64,000 nucleotides of DNA from Bombiscardovia nodaiensis (GTDB lineage: Bacteria > Actinomycetota > Actinomycetes > Actinomycetales > Bifidobacteriaceae): assembly GCA_033127725.1 (NCBI GenBank), contig AP026798.1, forward strand, positions 1,984,001-2,048,000, read 5' to 3'. Each line of letters begins with the position of its first letter. The stretch's first letter is position 1. Made by a program: the position numbers and the translations under genes. Below are positions 1 to 9,175 of the stretch, piece after piece. The notes beneath the pieces are model-generated. The model worked only from the letters and a program-made list of their open reading frames with translations. It did not search any database and had not been told where the DNA came from.

Positions 1-723
1 GCAGCGGCCGTCGGCGCCCTCTTTGTGCTGGCGAACGCGCTCTTTTTCCACATGAGCGCTGCAGACACCACCATCGGCGCCCTCAACTCCCTCTACTTAA
101 ACTCCAACAATATCGGCCTGCCGGTCGCCACCTATATTTTGGGCAACCCCAGCCTGGTGGCCCCTATTTTGCTCATGCAGCAGGCGCTCTTTACGCCAGT
201 CGGACTCACGGTCTTGGACGCCACCACCTCGGGCAAGGTCAGCCTCAAGCGCATCGCCCAGCAACCCTTCAAGCAGCCATTGCTGATTGGCTCCCTGCTG
301 GGCATTGTGGTCTCAGCCCTCTCCGAGCGGGCGGGCCACTTCATCATTCCGGCCTTCGTCTTTAAGCCCATCGACATGATCGGTGCCACAGCGGTGCCCC
401 TGATTTTAATGGCTTTTGGCATGTCTCTGCACGGGAGCAAACCTATGCAGGAGAAGGGCAACCGGGCTGCCACGCTCACGGTCGTCGCCCTCAAAAACCT
501 GGTCATGCCCCTAGTTGCCTTCCTCCTGGCCTACTTCCTGATGGGCTTTCGCGGCCCGGAGCTCTACGGCTGCGTGGTGCTGGCGGCCCTCCCCACCGGG
601 CAGAACGTGTACAACTACGCGGCCCGCTACGAAGTGGGCATGACCTTCGCCCGCGACGGCATCCTGCTCTCCACCGTGTCCTCGCCCATCATCATCGCCC
701 TCATCGCACTCATACTCTCCTAA
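1..723 (+). CDS. AEC-family (auxin efflux carrier-like) transporter, 5' truncated by window edge
   Basis: The reading frame is open from base 1, so the start lies outside the window; about 240 C-terminal residues are visible. The protein is almost entirely hydrophobic with at least six membrane segments. The motifs LNSNNIGLPVA near the start and LPTGQNVYNYA near the end are typical of the conserved half-repeats of the AEC/BASS-type carrier fold. Members export or exchange organic acids, or in some cases other small anions, across the cytoplasmic membrane; the substrate cannot be told from sequence. It ends at a TAA 100 bases before the amylase operator, so the next gene has its own control. 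Confidence 0.8.
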   Translation, partial: AAAVGALFVLANALFFHMSAADTTIGALNSLYLNSNNIGLPVATYILGNPSLVAPILLMQQALFTPVGLTVLDATTSGKVSLKRIAQQPFKQPLLIGSLLGIVVSALSERAGHFIIPAFVFKPIDMIGATAVPLILMAFGMSLHGSKPMQEKGNRAATLTVVALKNLVMPLVAFLLAYFLMGFRGPELYGCVVLAALPTGQNVYNYAARYEVGMTFARDGILLSTVSSPIIIALIALILS

Positions 724-825
724 AGCTCTCCAGCGCCACTCGACGCTCTCCTGGTATTTTCCTAACGCCTACTCAAGCATCGCTGACCACCGCTGGCACG
801 GGCAAGTACTAAGATAGGCCATATA

Positions 826-839
826 TGCAAACGTTTGCA
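826..839. promoter_or_regulatory. LacI/MalR-type operator, perfect palindrome
   Basis: TGCAAACGTTTGCA is a perfect 14-bp palindrome with the central CG typical of LacI/GalR-family operators. It lies 28 bases before the amylase ATG. Sites of this form bind maltose-type LacI regulators in actinobacteria, which fits an amylase target. No regulator gene for it is adjacent. Confidence 0.75.
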
Positions 840-867
840 GTTCAAAGACGACCACAGGGAACACAGC

Positions 868-2502
868 ATGAAATCAACAACCAGTAAGTCCAACAGGCGC
901 AGCAAGCTCTACACTCTCATCGCCGCCCTGGCCGTTATTGCCATCGTTGTCGCAGCGGGCGTGGTCTACGGAGTCTACCGATGGTCGTCCACAAGCAGCG
1001 GCAGCAACGCCTCCACCGCAGTCACATCCACCCACACGCCCACACCGTCGCAGGAATCCGCCCCCGTCAGTCCGTCCGCCAGCAAGGACGTCATCCTCAT
1101 AGCCTTCCAAACCAACTGGCGCTCGGTAGCCGCAGAATGCACCAAAACCTACGGCCCCGAAGGCGTGGGCTACGTGGAAGTCTCCCCGCCGCAAGAGTCC
1201 ATCCAGGGCAGCCAGTGGTGGACCTCCTACCAGCCCGCCTCCTACCGCCTAGACTCCAAACTGGGCAGCGAGAGCGACTTCACGAACATGGTCTCCACCT
1301 GCAAGGCCGCAGGCGTAGGCATCATCGCCGACGCGGTCATCAACCACATGGCAGGCGCGTACTCGGGCGGCGGCGAGCGCCAGGGCGTGAGCGGCAGCCC
1401 CTACACGGCCGACGGCTCCTTCCCCGCCGTGCCCTATAGCAAGGAAAATTTCCACACCTGCACATCGAACATCATGAACTACGGCAACGCCAGCGATGTG
1501 CAGAACTGCCGTCTGGACGCCCTGCAAGACTTGGACACCTCCCAGCCCTACGTGCAAGACAAAATCTCCGACTACTTAAAGCACCTACTCGACCTCGGCG
1601 TCTACGGCTTCCGAGTCGACGCCGTCAAACACATAGCCAACGCCGACGTAGCCGCCATCAAAACCCGCCTAGCCCAAAAAACAGGCCGCCCAGCCCAAGA
1701 CATTTTCTTCGAACAAGAAGTCATCGGCAGCCCCTCGGAAGCCAAGGAAATCCAACCATCCGTCTACCTGGGCAACGGCAAAGTCTCCGAATTCCGCTAC
1801 TCCAGCAGCCTGGCGAAAATGTTCGCGGACGACATAGCCGACGAAGACACCGGTCTCAAATCCATCGGCGGCAAATACTGGCTCCCGACCAGCAAGGCGG
1901 CCGTCTGGGTGACCAACTGGGACACCGAGCGCGACAGGGCCCTCACCTACAAGAGCGGGCCGTCCTACCTGCTCGCCAACGCCTTCATGCTGGCCTACGA
2001 CTACGGTCAGCCCCATGTATATTCCGGCTACTACTTCGCTACCAAGGACGACGGCGCGCCTGGGGCCACCGCAACTTCCGTACCCGACGCCTCCTGCCCC
2101 ACTGACGGCTCCATGCAGCCCGGCACTTGGCAGTGCGCCCAGCGCTGGACCGCCATCCGCGGCATGATCGGCTTTCGCAAGGCCGTCTCCGGCCAGAAGG
2201 TACGTGACTGGAAGCGCTACGGCCAGAACGTGCTCGGCTTCTCGCGCGGCTCCGCAGGCTACCTGGCCTTGAACAACTCCAGCAAACCCAGCCAACAGAC
2301 CTTCCGCAGCTCCCTACCCGCCGGCGAATACTGCAACGTCTACGCCAGCGGCGACTGCTCCCAGACCATCAAAGTCTCCCGCGACGGCAGCTTCCAGGCC
2401 ACCCTCCCCGCCCACAGCGCCATAGCCCTCCACACCTCCGCCAGCAAGTCCACCTGGAAGGGCACCCAGTCCAGCGACCCCTCTGACCCGCGCTTGGGCT
2501 AA
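868..2502 (+). CDS. Membrane-anchored alpha-amylase, GH13
   Basis: Hydrolyses internal alpha-1,4 bonds of starch or maltodextrins outside the cell. The 544-residue protein starts with a basic segment and one membrane helix (about residues 14-38) with no obvious cleavage site or lipobox, then a Ser/Thr linker and the GH13 barrel. Visible catalytic regions are ADAVINH, GFRVDAVKH with the nucleophile Asp251, EQEVI with the acid/base Glu284, and NWDTER with Asp352. The last motif has Trp where most GH13 enzymes have His (NHD); I recall this from actinobacterial alpha-amylases but cannot verify it here. An in-frame TTG at 835 lies inside the operator, so the ATG at 868, preceded by AGGGA, is the better start. 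A LacI-type palindrome just upstream suggests repression relieved by maltodextrin. Confidence 0.9.
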   Translation: MKSTTSKSNRRSKLYTLIAALAVIAIVVAAGVVYGVYRWSSTSSGSNASTAVTSTHTPTPSQESAPVSPSASKDVILIAFQTNWRSVAAECTKTYGPEGVGYVEVSPPQESIQGSQWWTSYQPASYRLDSKLGSESDFTNMVSTCKAAGVGIIADAVINHMAGAYSGGGERQGVSGSPYTADGSFPAVPYSKENFHTCTSNIMNYGNASDVQNCRLDALQDLDTSQPYVQDKISDYLKHLLDLGVYGFRVDAVKHIANADVAAIKTRLAQKTGRPAQDIFFEQEVIGSPSEAKEIQPSVYLGNGKVSEFRYSSSLAKMFADDIADEDTGLKSIGGKYWLPTSKAAVWVTNWDTERDRALTYKSGPSYLLANAFMLAYDYGQPHVYSGYYFATKDDGAPGATATSVPDASCPTDGSMQPGTWQCAQRWTAIRGMIGFRKAVSGQKVRDWKRYGQNVLGFSRGSAGYLALNNSSKPSQQTFRSSLPAGEYCNVYASGDCSQTIKVSRDGSFQATLPAHSAIALHTSASKSTWKGTQSSDPSDPRLG

Positions 2503-2686
2503 TTCGAGATAGGGCCGGGGCTCATATGGTTGAATTGAGCAACTATATAGATGGTTAACATATTCGCTCCGCACCGGTATTGCCCGCAACAATCAGGCCC
2601 AGCAGCCCCTCCATCCCAGCGCAACTTCCTTGCATTAGTCATCGAACTGCAGTCGCCCTACGTGCGTTGTCCAAAGAACAGCGCCC

Positions 2687-4105
2687 CTAGTCGTCGGCGC
2701 GGTAGTTGAGGAGGTTGAGGCTGGCGGCCACGCGGTTGGAGGCGAAAGCGCCTACCGATACGAGCGCGAAGCACAGGGCTATGCCGGCGGCGAAGGTGAT
2801 GATGGTTTGGGGTTGGGTCAGCGCGTTGGAGACGAAGGGCAGCATCAGAGCTACCGAGCAGGCGGCCGAGACCACCACAACCACCGCCAGAGGCGAGAGC
2901 ACTTCGCTAAATCGGGCCCTATTTAAGGTCCTCAAGTCCATGCCCTCCAAGGCCAATGTCCGGTATTCGCCCTCCTGATCGTAGACGTTGCCAGCCTGCA
3001 TAATGCCGCAGGAAACAGCGGCTAGCACGGCAGCAAAAGCCAGCGTTAAGAGGCCACCAGTGCCAATGTCGTGCTCATAGGAGATGGCGGCCACTTGCTC
3101 GGGAGTCACGGGAGCCTCGTCCGGGGAAGCGCCGAAAGAGGACACGGAGGTGATTCCAGCTATGAAAACAGCCAGGGCAATGCCCGATACGTTGCGCCAG
3201 GCGCGCTTAGGGTTGTCGAGCACCCGGCGCATGGCGATCAAACTGGCAACCGAGCGCGGATGCCGAACCCTCCAGCGGGCATAAGTGGAAATCACCCAGG
3301 GTCCCAGCAAGTTCAAGAGCGCGTAGCAGACCACAATGATGCCAACAACGAAAACTGTGGCGATGACCTGACCCACATGCTCTAGCGCGGACGACCGGAA
3401 GGACAGCAGGGCAAAGGCAAAGACCGCCACGACCAGCAGGAAGCGCCAGATACCGGGCTGTTTGGCCGATACGCGCGAGGAGACACCCAAGGGAGTAATC
3501 GCCACCTTGCGCAGGGTCGACAGCGAGGCGAGCAGGGCCAGGAGGCCCACTCCCAGGGTGGTGAGCGCCAGGGTTGGTAGGCCCACCCAGAGCTCCTGGA
3601 AGCTAAAATGGCGGCCCTGGAAATTGAGCAGCATGATGGCTGGCATCAGCAGGAGGTAGCCTACGATGCCGGCGAGCGCACCGGCCAAGGCTTGGGCTAC
3701 GGTGTCAAAGGCGGTCAGACGGACCACTTGCGAGGTCGTGGCTCCAGCCAAGCGCAGGGCCGATAGACGCTCATCCCGGCGGGCGGCACACAGGCGGGCA
3801 GCTGAGCCAGCGAGCGTGGCGAAAGGCACCAGGAGCAGGAGGCAGGCGAAGAAAGCCAGGGCCACGTAGGCGCTGTTGAACATCGTTTCTGTGCTGGCCT
3901 CCGAGCCCGCCGGTCTGCAGGCGTCGAACGTGCATGCGAGCGTGTGCTCGGGCGAGGCCCGCCAGACGAAGCCGTGCACACCGCCGAGGACGGTGAGGAA
4001 GATGGCCGTGGCCGCACCGAAAGCGATGACCGCCAGGGCAGTAGAGTGCGAGGACGAGGACGAGCCGCGCCTGCTCAGCATCCGCCAGAGTTTGAACATA
4101 CTCAT
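2687..4105 (-). CDS. FtsX-like ABC transporter permease
   Basis: Membrane component of an ABC exporter or mechanotransmitter. The 472-residue protein has an N-terminal membrane helix, an extracellular portion and two sets of C-terminal helices in the FtsX/MacB arrangement, ending NLLNYRADD. Its ATG at 4105 overlaps the TGA of the ATPase gene (ATGA) and follows a strong GGGAGG ribosome site, so the two are translationally coupled. The frame is open further upstream but only inside the ATPase gene. Substrates of such pairs include antimicrobial peptides, lipoproteins and macrolides; none is indicated here. No two-component system flanks the pair. Confidence 0.85.
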   Translation of the reverse strand: MSMFKLWRMLSRRGSSSSSHSTALAVIAFGAATAIFLTVLGGVHGFVWRASPEHTLACTFDACRPAGSEASTETMFNSAYVALAFFACLLLLVPFATLAGSAARLCAARRDERLSALRLAGATTSQVVRLTAFDTVAQALAGALAGIVGYLLLMPAIMLLNFQGRHFSFQELWVGLPTLALTTLGVGLLALLASLSTLRKVAITPLGVSSRVSAKQPGIWRFLLVVAVFAFALLSFRSSALEHVGQVIATVFVVGIIVVCYALLNLLGPWVISTYARWRVRHPRSVASLIAMRRVLDNPKRAWRNVSGIALAVFIAGITSVSSFGASPDEAPVTPEQVAAISYEHDIGTGGLLTLAFAAVLAAVSCGIMQAGNVYDQEGEYRTLALEGMDLRTLNRARFSEVLSPLAVVVVVSAACSVALMLPFVSNALTQPQTIITFAAGIALCFALVSVGAFASNRVAASLNLLNYRADD

Positions 4106-5037
4106 TGGGCACCTCCCTGGGCTTGGGCCTGAGCCTGGGCCTGGGCTGGCTGGATGGGCGATGACTGGCTGACCGGCGAGACCTGCGCCTGAGAACCCTG
4201 CCCCGGCTGGCCAAATCCGCCAGCTGGCATCCCTGAGCCTGGATGGACGAACACACCGTCGCGCATGGTGAGCGTGTGGGAGCAGAAGGCCGCCACGGCT
4301 GGGTCGTGCGTCACCACCACGACCGCGGCTCCGGTAGCCCGCGCAGCTCCCGTCAGTATGCCCATCACCTCGTGGCCGGTCTGCTGGTCGAGCGCGCCGG
4401 TAGGTTCGTCCGCAAACACCACGCTGGGGCCGATGCTCAGGGCGCGGGCAATGGCCACCCGCTGGCTCTGCCCGCCAGACATCTCGCCGGGCCGAGACTG
4501 GGCCAGCTGTGCGAGCCCGAAGCGGTCCAGCCAAGCCAGGGCCCCCTGTACCGCCTGCCGGTAGTCCATGCCCGCGAGCATGAGCGGCAGGGCCACGTTC
4601 TCCACGGCTGGCAGCTCGGGCAGGAGCTGGCCCGACTGGAAGACGAAGCCAAAGTCGCTGCGGCGCAACTTCGTCCGGTCGCCGTCGCTCATGGCGCTCA
4701 GATCCCGCCCCTGGTAGATCACCTGCCCAGCGGTGGGGCGGATGATACCGGCCAGCGCGTGCAAGAGGGTGGACTTGCCCGAGCCGGAGGGACCCATCAC
4801 AGCCACCGACTCGCCCTGGCTCAGCTGGAAGGAAATGTGATTCAATGCCAACGTATGCACGCCGCCCGCTACCGGACCAGCGCCAGTGGTCTGCACGGGC
4901 TGGGCTGCCCCTTGCGCCCCGTAGTCAACCACCAGATTCCGGCAGCTCAAAATGGGTCGCCCGCTCTGCCCGGCAGGAACTTGATAAGAGATAGACTCGC
5001 CCGTATTGGCGGCGCTTGCGTCTGTTCTAGTGTTCAT
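4102..5037 (-). CDS. ABC transporter ATP-binding protein (MacB/LolD type)
   Basis: Drives the FtsX-like permease encoded directly downstream. It contains a complete nucleotide-binding domain: Walker A GPSGSGKST, Q-loop region, signature MSGGQSQR, Walker B VVFADEP and the H-loop VVVVTHD. The C-terminal 50 residues are Gly/Gln/Pro/Ala-rich, ending in a run of AQ dipeptides, which is not part of the family fold and may be a flexible tail. The ATG at 5037 gives 311 residues; an in-frame TTG at 5070 is an alternative. There is no strong ribosome site in front of the ATG, so initiation is uncertain and may be close to leaderless. Confidence 0.88.
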   Translation of the reverse strand: MNTRTDASAANTGESISYQVPAGQSGRPILSCRNLVVDYGAQGAAQPVQTTGAGPVAGGVHTLALNHISFQLSQGESVAVMGPSGSGKSTLLHALAGIIRPTAGQVIYQGRDLSAMSDGDRTKLRRSDFGFVFQSGQLLPELPAVENVALPLMLAGMDYRQAVQGALAWLDRFGLAQLAQSRPGEMSGGQSQRVAIARALSIGPSVVFADEPTGALDQQTGHEVMGILTGAARATGAAVVVVTHDPAVAAFCSHTLTMRDGVFVHPGSGMPAGGFGQPGQGSQAQVSPVSQSSPIQPAQAQAQAQAQGGAQ

Positions 5038-5150
5038 ACTTGCCAAATTAGGCGAAAACAAGCGCCCCAACTATCCGGCTCAGGTATGATTCAGGACTTT
5101 GCCATGCCCGCTGGCTCATCCTCACGGATGAGAAAAGAAGCTGACCCTGC

Positions 5151-6467
5151 TCAGGCACCAACGGCTTGCAACCGCTCCAAAAATGCGGGCCAGTCACGCC
5201 CAAACGCGCCCAGGAGCTTGCGGTCCGCCACCTGATCCAACGGCACCCAAGCCAGCTCAATGCTCTCGTCGTCGTTCATCTGCGGCTGCACCCTGTGCCC
5301 GGGCTTCTCCAGCGCAAAGACCGTGGTATAGGCCCAAGGCCCGTGGTCCTCCACATACGTGCCCACCACGTCCACGTCTTGCGGGCGAATACCGGCCTCT
5401 TCGTACGACTCGCGCAGGGCTCCCTCCAGAGGGCTCTCCCCGTCCGCCAACGCGCCACCAGGCACCCCCCAGGTGCCGCCCTCGGCCGACCAGGTGGCCC
5501 GGTGCTGCAAGAGCACTTCGCTCACCCGCCCACTGCCTGGGTCCCTACGAGCCAGGAGCACGCCTGCCGCGCCGTTGAGCCCCCAGTGCAGGTGCCCGCA
5601 CAGGCAGTCCACCCAGCCGTCGCCCGGCTGCTGCACGTTCTCCTTGGGAGCCAGCGAGTGCTGGGGATTGACCACGCTCTTGCGCGCCCGCTCAGCCTCG
5701 CGATTCCACAGGTCCGGCCAGGCAAAGCCCAACTCCTCCACCAGCTTGCGCACGAGCGGCAGGCTCAGGCCCTCAACCCCGCTCGGGTCCCCGTCTATGC
5801 GCTCGATGAAAGCCGAACCAAGCCCTTCCAGCGTAAAGGATCCGGCCACTTCCAGGGGCTCGCCCGTGGCCACGTAGGCTTCCATGTCGGCCTCGCAGTA
5901 GTCGCCAAAGCTCACGCGCGCCTGGCTGACTGCCTCTGCCTGCCGACCGGACGCCAAGTCAATCACGCAGTGGCCCGTCCACAGGGTGCCCGACTCGCCG
6001 CGCATACTCATCAGACGCTCCAGGGCCAGCTGCGGATCGTGCGGTTTGCCCTGGGCCTGGCCGCGGAATTCAAAGAGGGAGTCGCAGCCAATAATTAGCG
6101 GCCCGCGCGCGGCAGTGTTCATCCCCGCGCTCGACGCCACCACTTCGCTCAAATCCCGCACCAAATGGACGCTCCCGTAGCCTTCTTCGAGTGGGCGCGA
6201 GCAGTACTCCTGACCGCTGGCAGCCTCCTCAGCAGCCACCACCTGCTTGAGTGTTGCGTGCACAGCACCCGCCTTGGCCCGGGCCAAAATCGCCACGCGG
6301 TCGTGGACTGGCAGCTGCTCAAGGCTCATCTCCGCCGCGAGCGCCGCGTCAGCTAAAGTCTGCGGTTCGTCCACGCCAGACGTGCGAATTTGCGGCTGAA
6401 TGCCGGCCTGGGCCAGCAAGCGGCGCCGGGAGGGCGACTGGGAGGCGAGAATCACGGGAATAGTCAT
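5151..6467 (-). CDS. Maf nucleotide pyrophosphatase fused to a Nudix hydrolase
   Basis: Predicted to clear non-canonical or modified nucleotides. Residues 1-255 are a Maf domain: LASQSPSRRRLL phosphate loop at the N-terminus, the catalytic-type Asp129 in GCDSLFEF, and the SFTLEGLGSAFIERIDGDP substrate region. It carries an insertion of roughly 40 residues (about 75-115) before the Asp motif. Residues 285-435 are a Nudix domain with the box G338-x5-E-x7-RESYEEAGI. Maf and Nudix proteins are both house-cleaning enzymes, so the fusion makes functional sense. The start ATG follows AAGGAG. It lies convergent with nothing and is followed, 113 bases on, by the ABC ATPase gene on the same strand. Confidence 0.88.
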   Translation of the reverse strand: MTIPVILASQSPSRRRLLAQAGIQPQIRTSGVDEPQTLADAALAAEMSLEQLPVHDRVAILARAKAGAVHATLKQVVAAEEAASGQEYCSRPLEEGYGSVHLVRDLSEVVASSAGMNTAARGPLIIGCDSLFEFRGQAQGKPHDPQLALERLMSMRGESGTLWTGHCVIDLASGRQAEAVSQARVSFGDYCEADMEAYVATGEPLEVAGSFTLEGLGSAFIERIDGDPSGVEGLSLPLVRKLVEELGFAWPDLWNREAERARKSVVNPQHSLAPKENVQQPGDGWVDCLCGHLHWGLNGAAGVLLARRDPGSGRVSEVLLQHRATWSAEGGTWGVPGGALADGESPLEGALRESYEEAGIRPQDVDVVGTYVEDHGPWAYTTVFALEKPGHRVQPQMNDDESIELAWVPLDQVADRKLLGAFGRDWPAFLERLQAVGA

Positions 6468-6604
6468 ACAAGGCTCCTTCAGTCACCGTACATAGAGGTC
6501 AACAAGACGTGAACCTATCCTAACAGCAACCATATGCGGCAGCAGGTTCCAGAGGCAAGACGGCGCTTCTCCCGCCTGTTCCCGCTCCTTGCAGCCAGCC
6601 GGAG

Positions 6605-7192
6605 CTAGTCGCCGAGTTCTTCAAACTTGAAGGTCCACTTCTTGTCGCTCGTGCCCCGCGCCATTTCCTGATTCGTGTGGCAGTTGTAAAGCACCGTCTG
6701 ATATACCCAGTCGCCTTTGCCACCCTCAAGGTAATAATTTGTGCCGTATAAATAAGGTATCTGGCCCATTGCCCCCATCGTCGAATTAGTTGAAAGATTC
6801 TTATTCACGTAGAAGGAAAAGGTGCGAGTTTTCGCGTCATATTCATAGCGATAATCCGGGTTGTCCTTCAAAAAAGACCGCCGGTCCCTATCAATTTTCT
6901 GCTTGTTGTCGTTAATGTGAATCTCAAGCTGGTCCTGCGTCATCGTCGTGACGATATCGCCGTTCTCATTGACTTTTGCGGACATAAAATACCGGGGCTG
7001 ATCCGCAAAACGCTTGGCTGCGGCCTGTGCAGAATCGTTGTCTTTACTCACCGCAAACGAGGCAGGGAAAACCACTTGTGTCAGGTGCTGCTGAGGGTCA
7101 TCCCTCCAACGGGCATAGCCAGCGTAGACCACATACCCGCAGACGACGCAGAGGAGGGCCAGGACAGCCCAAGTACGTTTCGACCACTTCAC
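6605..7192 (-). CDS. Membrane-anchored protein of unknown function
   Basis: I do not recognise this 195-residue protein. A GTG at 7192, eight bases after GGAG, is preferred over an upstream ATG at 7249 that would place the start inside argS. Residues 3-27 form one membrane helix (TWAVLALLCVVCGYVVYAGY), leaving about 165 residues outside or inside the cell, charged and rich in Tyr and Asn towards the end. It begins 37 bases after the argS stop on the same strand and is probably co-transcribed with argS. Cysteines occur only once in the soluble part. Confidence 0.6.
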   Translation of the reverse strand: MKWSKRTWAVLALLCVVCGYVVYAGYARWRDDPQQHLTQVVFPASFAVSKDNDSAQAAAKRFADQPRYFMSAKVNENGDIVTTMTQDQLEIHINDNKQKIDRDRRSFLKDNPDYRYEYDAKTRTFSFYVNKNLSTNSTMGAMGQIPYLYGTNYYLEGGKGDWVYQTVLYNCHTNQEMARGTSDKKWTFKFEELGD

Positions 7193-7229
7193 GTGGCACG
7201 CTCCAATCCCTCCCCCTGTAGCTCTTACC

Positions 7230-9026
7230 CTACATCTTTTCCGGCGCACTCACCCCGAGTAAGCCGAGACCATTTTCAATAACCTGGCAGACCGCGTCGT
7301 TGAGCTTCAGGCGGGCAGCAGCTAGGGCTGGCTCTGGGTTCTTGGCCTTCTCCAGCTCGGCAGTGCGCTCACCTCCCTCGCGGCTCTCCGGGTCAGTCAG
7401 TGGCATAGGCACCACGCGCTCGAGGTTGTACCAGCGGTGGTAGGCACCGGCCAAGTCTTCCAAGTAGTGGGCGATGCGGTGGGGGCCGCGCTGGTCGGCG
7501 GCGGTCTGCACTACGGATGGGTAGAGCGAGAGCTGGGCCAAAATCGCCTCGGCGGGCTCGGAATCGAGCAGGCTCAAGTCTGCGAGCGCTGCATCGATAC
7601 CGGCTGCTGCTGCATTGCGATCCACATTCTTCGAGCGTGCGTGGGCGTACTGCACGTAGTAGACCGGATTTTCGTTGGTATGCGAGGCCAGCAGGTTCAG
7701 GTCAATATCGACGGACTGGTTGTAGTCGGTGCGGGCCAGGGAGTAGCGAGCCGCATCCACGCCCACGGCCTCCACCAAATCATCGATGGTGACGACGTTG
7801 CCGGCGCGCTTGGACATGCGTACTGCCTTGCCGTCTTTCATTACGTTGACCATTTGGCCAATCAGAATCTGCATGTTGACGCCCGGCTCGTCACCGAAGG
7901 CTGCGCACATGGCCATCATGCGGCCGATATAGCCGTGGTGGTCGGCGCCCAGCATGTAAATCGCCACGTCTGCCGGGCTGATTTTGCGGTGGCGCTTGTT
8001 GTAGTAGTAGGCAATGTCGGCTGCGAAGTAAGCATAGTTGCCGTCGGACTTGATGACTACGCGGTCCTTGTCGTCGCCATGCTTGGTGGAGGCGAACCAG
8101 GTAGCGCCCTCCTTCTCGAAGAGGTCGCCCTGCTCACGCAGCACGTCGAAAGCCTGATCCACTTCACCGTCCTCGTAGAGGCTGTTCTCATGGAACCACA
8201 CGTCAAAGTTGACGCGGAAGTTCTTCATCGATTCGCGAATCTCGGCGAACATCATAGGCACGGCCCGCTTGCGGAATTCCTCGCGCTGGGCCGAATCGCC
8301 TTCACCCAAGTCGTTGCCGTCTTTGTCTGCACCGGCAACCACGCGCGGCAGGCTGAGAATATCGACGCCCTCGCCCTGAGCTTGCTCAATCACCCGCTGA
8401 GCTATTTCATCGATGTAAGCGCCCTTGTATCCGTCGGATGGCGCTTCCTCGCCGTGGGCCGCAGCCACCAGCGACTTAGCAAAGCGGTTAATCTGCTCGC
8501 CGTGGTCGTTGAAGTAGTATTCGCTCACCACTTTGGCACCGTTGGCCTTGAGCACGCGGGCCAGCGAGTCGCCGACCGCAGCCCAACGGGTGCCGCCAAT
8601 GTGAATGGGCCCGGTTGGGTTGGCGGAGACAAACTCCAGGTTGAGGGTCTTGCCCTGCAGATGGTCGTTAGACCCGTAGCCTTGCCCGTCCTGCAGCACC
8701 TTATCGACAACAGCCGCCGAAGCCGCCGCGTCCAGCGTGATATTAATAAAGCCTGGACCCGCCACTTCTACCGAAGCGATGCCGCGCACCTGCCCCATCT
8801 CGTCCGCAATCGACTGGGCCAACTGACGCGGCGGCATACCAGCCTTCTTAGCCAGCTGCATGGCAATATTCGTGGACCAATCGCCGTGTGCTCGATCCTT
8901 GGGCCGCATAACGGCGAGCTTGTCGGCCGCCGGTATATCCTCGGCAGTCAAACTGCCCAGTGCGGTCTGCTCAGCCAAATCTTGGGCTACGGAAAAAATT
9001 TCTTGTGCAAGTGCTTCAGGACTCAT
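7230..9026 (-). CDS. argS: Arginyl-tRNA synthetase
   Basis: Charges tRNA-Arg with arginine. The 598-residue length is normal for the family. Class I signatures are present: ANPTGPIHIGG in the HIGH position and MSKRAGN in the KMSKS position, with the N-terminal Arg-tRNA synthetase additional domain (Add1) preceding and the alpha-helical anticodon-binding DALR domain at the C-terminus ending GLGLLGVSAPEKM. The ATG at 9026 is preceded by GGGGG. It is the last conserved gene before the AT-rich patch to the right, and a tRNA-Arg gene lies 2 kb upstream. Confidence 0.97.
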   Translation of the reverse strand: MSPEALAQEIFSVAQDLAEQTALGSLTAEDIPAADKLAVMRPKDRAHGDWSTNIAMQLAKKAGMPPRQLAQSIADEMGQVRGIASVEVAGPGFINITLDAAASAAVVDKVLQDGQGYGSNDHLQGKTLNLEFVSANPTGPIHIGGTRWAAVGDSLARVLKANGAKVVSEYYFNDHGEQINRFAKSLVAAAHGEEAPSDGYKGAYIDEIAQRVIEQAQGEGVDILSLPRVVAGADKDGNDLGEGDSAQREEFRKRAVPMMFAEIRESMKNFRVNFDVWFHENSLYEDGEVDQAFDVLREQGDLFEKEGATWFASTKHGDDKDRVVIKSDGNYAYFAADIAYYYNKRHRKISPADVAIYMLGADHHGYIGRMMAMCAAFGDEPGVNMQILIGQMVNVMKDGKAVRMSKRAGNVVTIDDLVEAVGVDAARYSLARTDYNQSVDIDLNLLASHTNENPVYYVQYAHARSKNVDRNAAAAGIDAALADLSLLDSEPAEAILAQLSLYPSVVQTAADQRGPHRIAHYLEDLAGAYHRWYNLERVVPMPLTDPESREGGERTAELEKAKNPEPALAAARLKLNDAVCQVIENGLGLLGVSAPEKM

Positions 9027-9175
9027 GCCCCCAGTCTACCCAACCCACTAGCCTCGCCGGGCGCGCATCACACTTTGCGGTGTGAGAAATTGTTAAACGG
9101 CTTCAACATTACGAAGTATCTCAAATCAAAAAAGAGCAGAAGAAAACTCTCTGTCCTACAACTTTTGTCAGTATT

